Translations under genes and position numbers: made by a program
Shown here: positions 11,305-22,779 of the stretch, piece by piece
Numbering within the stretch: the stretch's first letter is position 1
Layout: each line of letters starts with the position of its first letter
Assembly: GCA_021229015.1 (NCBI GenBank)
Contig: CM037778.1
Location: 85,514,756 to 85,578,755 of the forward strand
Direction of reading: 5' to 3'
Length of the DNA: 64,000 nt
From: Solen grandis
Taxonomy: Eukaryota; Mollusca; Bivalvia; Adapedonta; Solenidae
Notes under the pieces: generated by a model
Database searches by the model: none
Seen by the model: only the letters and a program-made list of their open reading frames with translations
Told to the model about the DNA's origin: nothing

Positions 11305-14300
11305 CCGCTGCAGTTGGGGACCAAACTGTGGCAGGTGATTGTGTTGGTCCAACAAAGGATTTGTTGTCGAGATTAGTTGGGGAGTCGAACCAGAGTACAA
11401 TATACATTAATGGTAAAGAATTTATCTGTTTGATAGATACAGGGTCAATGATTTCAGTCATTAATGAAAGTTCTATTAGGTCTTTGCCAGAGATTCAAAT
11501 TTTTCCTTTAGATAATTTAGGATTAGATATTTCTTTGGCTGATGGTGCAAAATTGCAGTATACTGGATATATTGAATGTACTTTATCAGTTCCTTTTTCA
11601 GAGTTTAAGGTAAATGACCCAATGTTGGTGACTCCAGACAACAAATTTTCCAAATCATGTCCTGTTATTATAGGAACAAATGTCATAAGACTTTTCAGGG
11701 ATTGTTCTGAATCGTCTGATTTACCGTTAGAATGGGGAACTGCAGTCAAAAGTTTGACATGTCAGTCCTTTTCTGCCAAACTTTATGGCAAGAAACCCTT
11801 CAAAATTAGTCCTTACCAGACATCGACTCTGACATGTGTTGTCAGGAATGTTGATCATGGTATTGCACAAGTAGTGACAGAAAACCCAGAAAATGACAAT
11901 CCTGGTTATTTGGTCTGCCCACGGCTTGTAAAGATGAAGCAGTCTGGTTCTTTTGCCAGAATTGCTGTCAAGGTCTGCATTATGACTTCAAAGCCAATAA
12001 CAATTCAGCCAAAGACAGCTGTTTGCCAACTCACACAGGTTGAGGTAGTAGACAGTTTGGCATCTGAGTTGCCTAGCTCTAAATCCAAGGAAACTGTAGG
12101 TACTGATTTAGGTGTAAAAATCAATCAAGACAACCTCACACCTGAACAGCTCCTTAGGGTTCACCAAGTGTTGGGCAACTGGAAACATGTGTTTTCCACT
12201 GGTTTTTCAGATATTGGTTGTACTGATCTCCTTGAGCATAAGATTGTGTTGGAGGATGACAGGCCATTCAAGCAACTATACAGGAAAATACCTCCTGGTA
12301 TGTATGAGGAGGTCCGTCAGCACATCAGACAGATGCTTGACGCTGGAGTAATTAGAGAGTCAGACAGTCCATATTCCAGTAATGTAGTCCTAGTAAGAAA
12401 GCGGGACGGCAGTTTGCGCTTCTGAATTGACTGGAGGCTATTAAACTCTCGAACTAGGAAGGATGCTTATATGCTTCCAAGGTTCGATGACATTGTTGAC
12501 TCTCTGGTTGGTTCTACAATGTTCTCAAAACTTGACCTTAGGTCCGGTTACTGGAATGTGAAAATGGAGGAAAGTAGCATTCCGCATACTGCATTCTCAG
12601 TCGGAAACTTGGGCTTCTACGAATGGACCCGTATGGGTTTTGGGCTGACGAATGCATGTGCAACATTCCAGCGTTTAGCTGAGCGCACAATGGGTGAACT
12701 ACACCTGCGGGAATGTCTCGTCTTTATTGACGATATCCTCATTTTCTCCAGGAACTTTGATGAGCATGTCCGGCGTTTAGAGGCAGTATTTTCCAAGTTA
12801 TCTGAACATGGCTTGAAATTAAAACCCTTTAAGTGTGAGTTGTTCATGCCATCTGTGTCATATCTAGGGCATACCATTTCTGCTAAGGGTATACATACAG
12901 ATCCTGAAAAGACCTCTGCCATTCGTAAGTGGCCGGTGCCGAAAAATGTTAAGGAATTGTGTCAATTCCTTGGATTTGCAGGGTATTACCGCCGCTTTGT
13001 GGAGAATTATGCCACCATAGCTGATTCTCTGAATGCGCTGCTCAAAGGACACTGCCTTAATGGTAATAAGGGGTCTAAGAAAAAGAAAATTCCTGTAAAG
13101 TGGACCTGGGGTAAAGACAAGCAGACAGCTTTCGATACCCTTGTAGAGAAGCTGACTACTGCCCCAGTTCTGGCTTTTGCGGATTACACCAAAGATTTTT
13201 TTCTGCACACTGATAGCTCTGGTACTGGTCTTGGGGCGGTCTTATACCAAAAGCAGGATGATGGTTCGGAGCGTGTAATTGCATATGCGAGTCGAAGTTT
13301 GAGACCCAGTGAAAAGAAATATCCGGCCCACAAGTTGGAATTTCTTGCACTGAAGTGGGCTGTCACAGAAAAGTTCAATGACTACCTCTGGGGTAACACT
13401 TTTGAGGTAGTTACAGACAATAACCCACTTACCTATGTGCTTACCACTGCTAAGCTGGATGCCACTAGTCACCGTTGGGTAGCCGCTTTGGCAAATTTCA
13501 ACTTCTCCCTCAAGTATAGAGCTGGCAAGTTGAATGCGGATGCTTATGGTTTGTCACGCATCCCTGTGGTGTTTCCAGAAGCCGTGCAAGCTATTTGTAC
13601 ATCAGTTACTGCTGATGTGTCACTAGTTACTTGTGTGTCTGCTGGTTGTTTGCCTCCTTCGGCCGAGGAGGCTGCGAATCAGTATGACAACTTCCAGAAG
13701 GTTGAATGGAAAGTGGAACAAGCACGTGACAAAGTATTGTCCAGGGTCTCAAGCCTTCTTCGTAGTGGTCTCCGCCCCAGGGAGGAGGAACTTAGGCATG
13801 AGCCTTGGCAGGTACATCGATTCCTTCGGGAATGGAACCGTCTCACCATTGAGAGCGGAGTGCTGTATAGGACCACTACTCAAGATGGTCAGCCTTGTAG
13901 ACAGTTGGTTCTACCAGTGTCCTACCGTAAACTTACCTTAAAAGGAGTACATGAGGATGTTGGTCATCCTGGCAAGGAAAAGACACTGTGGCTCGCTAGG
14001 CAACGGTTTTATTGGCCTGGTCTTGAGAAAGACGTCGATGTCATGGTAGAGAGCTGTAAGCGTTGCATTTGCAGAAAAAGCCCTATCCAAACTGCGGAAT
14101 TAGTAAACATTAAGACTTCTAGACCAATGGAACTGGTTTGCGTAGACTTTCTTACACTAGAAATGTCTAAAGGTGGATTCGAGAACATACTGGTAATCAC
14201 AGATCATTTTACCAGGTATGCTCAGGCAGTCCCTTGCAAAAATCAGACCGCGCAAACCACTTCCAAAGCCCTTTATGATCACTTTTGCAGATATTACTCC

Positions 14301-15411
14301 TTTCCTGAGAAACTGCACAGTGATCAAGGCAGAAACTTCGAAAGTAAGGTTATTCGTGAGCTTTGCAAACTTGCCGGCATTGCAAAAACACGTACAACTC
14401 CGTACCATGCTCAGTCTAACCCATCTGAACGCTTTAATCAGACACTTTTGAAGATGCTTGGAACACTAGAAACTGACCAAAAATATGACTGGAAATCCTA
14501 TATTGCTCCCCTGGTACAGGCGTATAACGCAACTAGGAGTGACGCAACTGGATTTTCCCCTCACTACCTGATGTTCGGATGGCACCCCAGGCTTGCTGTC
14601 GATGCATATTTAGGTACCGTACCAAAGCTAGGACATGCTGATCATAAGTCATATGCTGAAAAGCTAAAGAGCAGGTTGCAGTTTGCTTACAAACTGTCCG
14701 CTGCTGAGTCGGCAAAACAAGGAGCCAAGGGAAAGCTCTATTATGATCAGCGTGCCAAAGCTTCCAAGTTGGAAGTCGGTGACCGGGTGCTGGTTCTGTC
14801 TGTTGGCCATAAAGGCAAACATAAATTAGCAGACAGGTGGGAAAAAACAGTCTTACTGTATTGTTTCTATTCCCAATCCAAGTATTCCAGTCTATGATGT
14901 GCAACGGGAGGATGGTCAGGGCAAGATTCGAACCTTGCACCGCAACATGTTGTTGCAATTCAATGCCCTGCCTCCTGATCCAGCCCTGGCTGTACATCAC
15001 AGACAGGGAAAACCTAACAAGCCTGTGAGTAAATCACAAGTGGTACCCGAGTGTGACTCGGATTCCAGTTCGAGTTCTGGTTCTGGGATTTATATAGTTC
15101 TCCAGAAACGGAGGTTGCGAAACCTCTACCGTGGTAGCTCCCAACCTACCCAGAATGTAGACAGTGTCCCCACTGTCCCCAGTGCTGACAGTGTCACTAC
15201 TATCCGTAGAGATGTACCTTGTGAGTTGTCCCCTGTGCTCAACCCTGGGGATCAGACCACTACGCCGGTACTTGAGGTTACTGAGCCGATAGAGCCACGG
15301 CGCTCGACAAGAGTCTGCAAGGCTCCCGACCGACTTGGCCAGTGGGTTTTTCAGCTTACAGCTGCAAAAAATCCACCACATTCTGATTCTGTCACCGAGT
15401 ATTTTGTTTGA
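11289..15411 (+). pseudogene. pol: Pol polyprotein, broken by a stop and a frameshift
   Basis: This encodes the enzymes for proteolysis, reverse transcription and integration. The frame opens at 11289, -1 to gag. The aspartic protease active site D-T-G is at 11436-11444. Reverse transcriptase runs from about 12240 (PFKQLYRKIPP), with the catalytic box F-I-D-D at 12723-12734. RNase H starts near 13100, with TDSSGTGLGAVLY (Asp at 13212). The integrase zinc domain has His at 13950 and 13965 (H-x4-H) and Cys at 14055 and 14064 (C-x2-C). The DDE core residues are D 14145, D 14322 and E 14427, with 34 residues between the last two. A basic-acidic tail ends near RRSTRVCKAPDR. Breaks: TGA at 12423-12425 inside the conserved RT block, and an A-run at 14842-14847 that is one base out of frame and moves the last part to another frame (read to 15411). 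All catalytic residues remain. The product is inferred to be inactive as a polyprotein. Confidence 0.92.
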
Positions 15412-15764
15412 TTGGTGCAGCTTGATCCGGATTTATTTGTATCTATTGTGACTTTATTTTAAGTCATTATTTTCAGATTATATTTATTTCTAGCTTGTTG
15501 CTGATAGCATATTTTGCAAAAGCCCATATGTAAATTAGTTGATATTTCAGAAAGAGCCACTGTGCTGTTTAGTTATAAGCAGTATGGAATTTTCTGTTTC
15601 ACAACAGAACCTGAATTGTTGTTTGTGGGTGGTTTTATTCTTACCATTTTTTATTGTTTAAACTGGTACAAGACAATTGTGTTATTTAATTTGTAGATCT
15701 AGGTATAATGAACCTTGAGTGTATTTTGAAATGCCAGGAGACATTTTCCCCCAGGGAGGGAGTG
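15412..15764 (+). other. Retrotransposon 3' untranslated region with polypurine tract
   Basis: Non-coding sequence between the pol stop and the LTR. It ends in the purine-rich GGGAGGGAGTG (15754-15764) directly before the TG of the LTR, the expected plus-strand primer site. A 60-codon frame at 15514-15696 is hydrophobic but has no recognisable envelope features. Confidence 0.7.
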
Positions 15765-16222
15765 TGTTACCCAGGTTTCATTATTTAATATCTCACCATG
15801 CCTCATTATTATTAATTATTTAATTTGTCTTAAACCAGTATGTTGTGTATTAAGTGTGTGTTCAGTCATGATTGGTTTCCAGTCTTGGTTATGTCCTGTC
15901 TCTGTCCACTGTAAATACATATCTAGAGTGAATGAATGACCTGGTCAGTTTTGGAACTGGTTGGACAGCTTTACTATATTGTGAACAACTAAAATTTCTA
16001 ACCAATCACATTTCATATCTCTCAACCACCTGACTAACTGTCCAGCTAACATCACTTTGGGCTAGGTCTTGGACCTGTTAACATCTCTATACAACAGCGA
16101 GCTTGTTAAGATAATTGTCTATTCCTTGGTGCCACCGTCCGGTTTTTTTTTGTTCCTCTCTCCGAAATAAAACAACTGAACTGAACCTGCACCGGCTAAG
16201 TTTTTTTTTATAAAACCCCGGT

Positions 16223-16227
<5 letters not shown>
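15765..16227 (+). repeat. 3' LTR of the retrotransposon
   Basis: A 463-bp LTR by boundary criteria. It begins TGTTACCC and ends GGTCAACA, an imperfect inverted terminal repeat with the canonical TG..CA ends. It is preceded by a polypurine tract and contains AATAAA at 16166-16171. It abuts a (TA)n tract, suggesting insertion into or beside a microsatellite. Only one copy is visible in the window, so the boundaries rest on structure and not on an LTR pair. Confidence 0.75.

Positions 16228-16281
<54 letters not shown>
16228..16281. repeat. (TA)n microsatellite at the LTR edge
   Basis: About 27 TA units starting immediately after the last bases of the LTR. Confidence 0.95.
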
Positions 16282-16286
<5 letters not shown>

Positions 16287-16459
16287 CTTATTGCATATGT
16301 TTAATTATATTTATAATATTTATTTAAATCTATTGCTACCACTATGTTTCGGACAATTTTATTATTTGCACAGAATTCGACATTTCAGGAAAATGATATT
16401 TATGGAAATAAATAGATGTAATCCTTTCTTAAGAATATAAAACAGTTTTTCTTATCAAA

Positions 16460-16639
16460 TTGTAGCCGGGTACAGGTATTTGGCGATAAATGTAAAAGGT
16501 GGTGAAAAAATCATGGCTCGACCGGGACTCGAACCCAGGCCCTCAGGCCTACCGTTCCTGCGCTCTACCACTGAGCTATCGAGACACTCATGTCTTATTG
16601 CCTATTGATTTATCGCCAAATACCTGTACCCGGCTACAA
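16460..16639. mobile_element. Element with perfect 32-bp inverted repeats around a tRNA-like core
   Basis: The arm 16460-16491 (containing GTAGCCGGGTACAGG) is the exact reverse complement of 16608-16639. The 116-bp interior carries a tRNA-like sequence on the minus strand. Perfect arms in a region where other repeats are strongly diverged suggest a young copy or a selected structure. No clear target-site duplication is visible, and there is no protein coding. Confidence 0.8.
16514..16586 (-). pseudogene. tRNA-like sequence, full cloverleaf but abnormal anticodon loop
   Basis: The minus-strand sequence folds as a tRNA: acceptor stem 6 of 7 pairs, D arm with TAGCTCAGTGGTAGAGC (a good A box), T arm with GGGTTCGAGTCCC (a good B box) and a 5-nt variable region. 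The anticodon stem has one mismatch. The loop reads ACGGTAG, which would give anticodon GGT (Thr), but the invariant T at position 33 is C. It lies inside a perfect inverted repeat. It is therefore more likely a tRNA-derived (SINE-like) module with an intact internal Pol III promoter than a working tRNA gene. Confidence 0.7.
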
Positions 16640-17350
16640 AATCATTTATTATGAAATATATTTAGTATAAACGTTATACATGTAGTATTCGTTAGAGGTC
16701 TTCTTGCCAAATTTAAATAACCGAGTTACATAGCTTAATGAAATGTACTATACCGACTGTATCATTATTTATGTATGTTAAAGTTTGAAAATGACCTACT
16801 GTAGCATTCAATGTTTTGTATGAGATAACTCCTTTGTGAAACTGACATGTGAGTGTGTGCTCGTTGAAGGCTAGTATGTGTATAAGAAAATAAATATTGC
16901 AATAATATCCTGTTTTTATGCTCATGAAAAACATAGCAATATATCTACTTGTCTGTTTATAGAAGTCATCATTTATTTTACATATCTTTAATCGATCGAA
17001 AAGTCTAACTTTTATGTCTGTAACCTAATAACATAAGTAGGGTTGATAATGTCGAAACGAAACCATGAAATAATTAGAATATTAATAAATTATATCAAGA
17101 CAAATTGTTGTAAAATCTGATTTTTTTTTAATATCTAGAAAGCTTAACAAAAAGGAATTGATTTTGTGAACCCACAATTTATTGGTCTCTAATTACATAA
17201 CTGATTTATGTACAATATGTTTGAGACAACAAAACACACAAATGCTCACAATTTTTAAATTCAGACCGCTGTTCTAGTAAAGGTTATAGTGCCATTTCAC
17301 TTGGAACGAGGGCTTAATTGTATTAATTATAAGATTATCGCGGGGCTCGA
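16640..17350. other. No gene recognised
   Basis: AT-rich non-coding sequence. A 73-codon minus-strand frame (16713-16934) has no supporting feature. Confidence 0.4.
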
Positions 17351-20300
17351 CATCCCGAACGGATATGGTTGTGTATATAATTTCATTTCATTTCATATTC
17401 TTGAAGTTGTGTCAGGATAACTTAATATATGTAAAGGTATTTTGTTCTTATACCAATACTAGGACTATTGCACATTCACAGCTTTTGTAATTCATGCACT
17501 TAAGCTAATGGTTGCAATTTTGCATATCTTAGTAAATTCATATGCTTTACATTTGCGTAACGCATTGAAGCAAAAGCTGATCAATGATTTAAAATAAGTA
17601 ACATTTTTTAATAATATGTCAATATAAATAAGTTTTTTTTCCCGGGGATTCATACATTGATAGCATTTAAAAATCGAAAGTCATGTAATAAAGACAGCAC
17701 CGTGTTCAAGTAAATTTTAATATTCTGTTAATGAATTCAAACGCTTTCCGTGTATTAGAATTCAAACGCTTTCATTGAATTTTATTCGAATTTGCTATTG
17801 CTGCTGTTCAATTGGAAGAAAAAGAGTAAATAAGTCAAAGTCATAAATCTTTTGTTGGCAGCATTTAATAGTCATTATGCAATTATCACTGGATGGAAAT
17901 GCATGCTACTTCAATTGATTGCACTCTTATCTTTTACGCTCTACTTTATATTCACTCAATTGCCTATAATATGCAGACCATTCAATCTATTTCGGACATA
18001 ACAATAACCTTAAATACAGGATATTTCGTGGAAGTTTGACTTTTATAGCAATTCATTTTTTTTTCAACCGTTCGATATATTTCAATAAACAATCTCATCT
18101 GGTAGAAAATAATTTTTCACAGGATAAAACTTTTCAACCATTCAATCATTTCATTATTTTACGAAGGAAAAAACATGCTATTGTTTTAGTTTTATTATAT
18201 TATTATTATTTATAAAGATGCATGCGGTAGTCAACAAATCTCTATATAGTGATCTAGAGAATTGATTAGATATCAGACACAATGATGCTAGCTGTAAACA
18301 TTCAGTTTGATTCTCATTAGCATTTGAACTGGTTTCTCTGGGCTGTGCTGAATTTACATCAAATTCAACGTCATTGTAGTATGCTGATTTTCCTAAATCA
18401 ATACACATTAACAGGGCATGTTTATTCAGATGAAAAATATTCAACGTCTTTCTTGCGAAAAACCAAATGACATTGCAAAGATTGTTTACTGAACTGAAAA
18501 AATCCTTTGTCAGATGTTGTTCTGCTGGTGTTTACTCTCGAAAATTGTATTTCGATGAAAACGCTTTGGAAAAATTATGCCCGTCGTTTTGTTATTACAT
18601 AATAGACTTATTGAGATATAAACGTAGTTTACTTTGCTCATAAAACAAAATAACACTGCAATATACAAGTAAATATACCAACGATGTTTTGACATCTATT
18701 CCGTTTCATGTCACTGCTTTTCAGATAAATCGGGAATCTCATCTACGGATGTTATTCAACCTTTGATTATCTAGACATAGATATATAACGTACATGTTAT
18801 TAATTCAAAAAAACGAAAGAAAAAAAATTTTTTAAAATTTTTTTAAAAAAATAATAGTTATAAAAAAAAATTGGATATTCAAACATCATTGTGAACAATG
18901 TCTGGTATTAAAGGAAAACTAATTGAAATATCGTATATATACAAGATTAGTTCTTTTGAGCTCAATCGTTGGTAAAATTAAGCTTAAGAAATCAACATAG
19001 TTACAGATAAATGTTATGGTATGTTTTCAAGAGAACTATTCATTTCGTATTACCGTTATAACTCTTTTACGGAAAAAAACATGGAAGATTATTTATTTCA
19101 TGATAAATAATACTGCTTTGGCGGTAACGATGGTGCCCATTTATTTATTTAATGATCATTGTTGTGATATTAAGCATTGAACCTTACAGCTATAGGTTAA
19201 AATGAACCTTAGATATACATATGTATATTGAAATTTCGTATCTATAGTGCATATTACAATTGTTTCCTTCATTTAAGTGGGACATCATTCCATACGCTTT
19301 TGCATAAAATCTTGATGATTAATTCTTGTCCTGATGATGAATAATACATTGTTATTTGAATTGAAAATACATAAAAGTATGTAGCCATTTAATTTCAGGC
19401 AAAGTCTGCAAATATGCAATTTCTGCAAAGCTCTGTTGACCCATAATTTAACCCCCTGTCAAATTATGTATCGATATTATGCTTTAACAACTGTTTCCGG
19501 TTTTGTATAACCATCACATATTTTCTTATATTTAACACGTTTCATATAACTTTTAGACCGAATTACATCTCTCCGCGTCACGCGCGTGTATTCTACTCGT
19601 ATATCCATGCATAGTGTGTTGAACTCGAACAGCTGGATTAAATGTATTTGAAAAACTAACTTTGATGAAAAAAAAAAACATTATTCAAAAAAAATAAATG
19701 TTATTATGAACTCGTTTAGTAAAATTTGATATGAAATAACAATTCGTGTCAGATTTTATATGAATATAAGTCGCTAAAGGCATTATATGAGAATTATTTG
19801 GTTATTTGAATAAAACTTTTTTAATACAAATGAATATAGACAATCTGCTCCATAAAACCTCAGAGTAGACATACATCAGACATCCTGCCAGGGTACTAGT
19901 ATATCTGATCTATTTTTGCTCAAACGATTTTGCTCATACAATATTGTAGCTCAGATTATATAGTTTACGCTGCAAAGTAAACTCTTTTGTTTCAGATAAC
20001 ATTTAAGGTTTGGCAAAATATTCATCTAATTGAAAAATAGTAACTATTATAATATCGTCCTATCTCGACAGGTAAAAATCGATCGTTTTTAAAGGATTCC
20101 GATCGCACATCAGCCGTTTCCGGTCGAAAATGCGTTATTTTCAAAGTACAAAATTCACGAGTTAATACAAATGTGTTTTTCAGAAAGAAGACGTATTTAG
20201 AATCAGAAAACAATGCTCTTTTAAAATCAAAATCAAGAGTATGGAAGAACTCTAGTTTTTTTTAAAAAAGAGGGGGGGGGGGTGATATAAACATATGTAC

Positions 20301-22526
20301 ATTGTAACATTTTTGTGTATTCGCTTAAACAGCTTATACTCTTGAAATACATCAAATATTTTCGTACTATTCCAGTATGGCATAGTATTATGTGATGCAA
20401 TAATATTGTTGGTAAGTTGAAACTTATTTCAATAACGTTTGGATTTTACTGATACATAAAGTAAATACATGAACTAAGACGACTCTAACTACGTGTAGTT
20501 TATATAGTAAGAAACGTCGTGAAGAAAACTCATTTAGGCAAATATCAATAATGAAAATATTTGAAAATTATATTATCATATGATTTTCACCTGGTCAAAA
20601 CATAATATCTATTCATTTAGTCCCAAAAGATAATTTATTGTATTTGTGAATCATCCTTCTTGTTTGTATATCTTGGGACAACGAATAGTCTTATTGCTTA
20701 GAAACAGAATACATGTTTGTAATTCTCATATAAACAATTCTTACAGCGATGCCATTTTGAACCTTTTGGTATGCTGTTAAAACATAGGGTTTCACTAGGA
20801 TGTGCAAGGTATTCTTAAAAAAGTTATAATCCTCTTGTGCTTCAGAAAACCTAGGAGTGAAAAGTTCACCACATCTTTTCAATATAATCTCCCTTCATCT
20901 TGATGCATATTTTTCAATCGCTGCTCCAGTTTGTCCATCCCCTTAGAAAAGAAATCTTCATCATGGATCTGATCCATCAAAATAATCATTTACTGCATCT
21001 ACGACACCCCAATTGCTTCTGATGTACCACGAAGGTTAGCTAACAATAAAAGTTACAAAATGTTAAATCTAGGGGAAATATTGGTTAAGGCGGGGGATAA
21101 CGATGGACCACATTCAGTCACTGGAGTCATGACAACTTGCAATGTGTGTGAGCAAGTGCATTATTCTGCAAGAACAGAGCACAACATGTCAACCTTGATC
21201 TCTTCTTCTTCTTCTTCTTAAAATCTGCTGACGCAGCCGCCTCATTTCTCATGCATAATTAGCTTGCGACCTGCCTCATGAAAATCAACCATGATTACTA
21301 TGTGGATATAGAGGCCATCACATTCCATTCCCTGATAAAGAAACTCCTTTAGATTTCTTAGCGGCGGGGGGGGGGGGGGGCGGGGTTAGCGGGTGCTCCA
21401 CATCTTTCAAATTCTGGATCAAAGCGTCAGGTCAAAATTCCATACTTTGTCACAACTCGGTTGATATTAGTTTTCATGACTTGGTTCCAAGATAGCTTTG
21501 TGGTTTACGTACCGACCTATTTTCTACTGCAATAAAATCTTAGAAATGCTATCTCTTTACCAAAGATCATTTAATTGATAAAAATTATCGACTGATAGGC
21601 ATTTCGTATCAATGTCATGCATATAAGTATATTCGACCGATAATTTTTTTAGCCCACCTCGTATTTAGAAATGCGAATCATATGTTTTTTAAGAATATAT
21701 TACTAATGTAACAAACCAATTACTACTCATTAGTCTAGTCAGTAAACATGTCCCTCGGGAGGTATCTGTCATGAACCATTAAATTGAACTGTTTAAGTAT
21801 TTGCTTTGGTAAGCTTTCGTACCAGTCAACATTCTAAGTCTGTGCGGTACTTTTGTATGTGAGTATACATCAGAGCAACTGTCTATTTCGGATTTGTTAT
21901 GAAACAATATATGTTATTATTGCATTCTACGACAGCACTTTTTGTAAAATGCCAGCTACATCATTTGATGATATTCTCGAAAATAGCAGTATTGCAGCTA
22001 TCTCGTTCTCATACATGTGAGAGGAATGACATTGGTACATGAAACTAAACAAAAAATATTAATACATTAGTAAGAACTGATTTATTTGCAGTCTTACATA
22101 CAATGAACGATATTACTTTCATGGTTAATAATCTGCATTACTGAACTTATTTTTCAAGTAAACAGACTCCTAAATGTGTACGGTAGTAGAAAGAAGCCCA
22201 ATATGTTAAAAATAAGATAATTACTGTCCCCACAGTTTCGGTTATAAGAATAAATAAAGCGGTCTGTTGAACAAAGGATGAAAAATATGAATTTTGATTT
22301 GTTTATTTATTTATTGGGTTTCACGTCCCATCGAATTTTGATTTGAGGCTGGGTTTATCAATTATTTTTACAACATACTTCCATCTGGTAAGATTTGTTT
22401 ATTTTTTGTTTTTTCTTGATCACAGACGTGGCAGGGGTTTAACATAAAACAAGAAATGAATTATTGCTTTAAATAAGGTATATATCAACAAAATCAATGA
22501 TTTACACTGGTTGTCACCTTGATTTG
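17351..22526 (+). repeat. Duplicated segment, copy A
   Basis: This block is collinear with 25101-30585 in the same orientation. Anchors in order: ATCCCGAACGGATATGG (17353); GATGCATGCGGTAGT (18218) with the following 130 bp; CATTCAAACATCATTGTGAAC-type sequence (about 18880); CTGTTTCCGG (19490); GTTGAACTCGAACAGC (19620); TCCCAAAAGATA (20620); AGAAATCTTCATCATGG (20950); TCTGCTGACGCA (21223); and GGTATATATCAACAAAAT (22478). Divergence is substantial, with many indels, so the duplication is old. It contains poly-G runs at 20271-20281 and 21366-21380. No open frame is conserved along the whole block. Confidence 0.85.
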
Positions 22527-22745
22527 CCCATTTTGTCATAAATCAGAATGTGCGTCTTAGACATTGGGGAGAAAACAAAAACTACGTGTGTTCTATTATC
22601 ATGGTAAAATAATTCTCTCAAACCACATTCATCCCAGCTTCATGTTGTTAATCGACGTTCGTTCTTTCCGTGGCGAAGGTCTTGTTACTCCAAGTTTATG
22701 TCCAACACCGGCTAGATATTCCTCTTACAGACAGAACTATACGCC

Positions 22746-22779
<34 letters not shown>

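Larger units (their letters stand above)
10288..16227 (+). mobile_element. Ty3/gypsy LTR retrotransposon, 5' LTR missing
   Basis: The order is gag, protease, reverse transcriptase, RNase H, integrase, which is the Ty3/gypsy (Metaviridae) arrangement rather than copia. A polypurine-rich tract and one LTR follow. No copy of the LTR could be found upstream, so the element is 5'-truncated, rearranged or missing its left end. No envelope-like frame follows integrase. With one premature stop and one frameshift in pol it is non-autonomous as it stands. Its clade within Ty3/gypsy cannot be settled by eye. Confidence 0.9.

Noticed and set aside
11132..11338. 68-codon plus frame across the gag-pol junction
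   Set aside because: Out of frame with both gag and pol; a shadow.
12617..15381. Many minus-strand open frames of 60-155 codons
   Set aside because: All lie antisense to gag-pol and have no features of their own.
15514..15696. Possible envelope remnant after pol
   Set aside because: Only 60 codons, hydrophobic by T-richness, no signal peptide and fusion-peptide arrangement.
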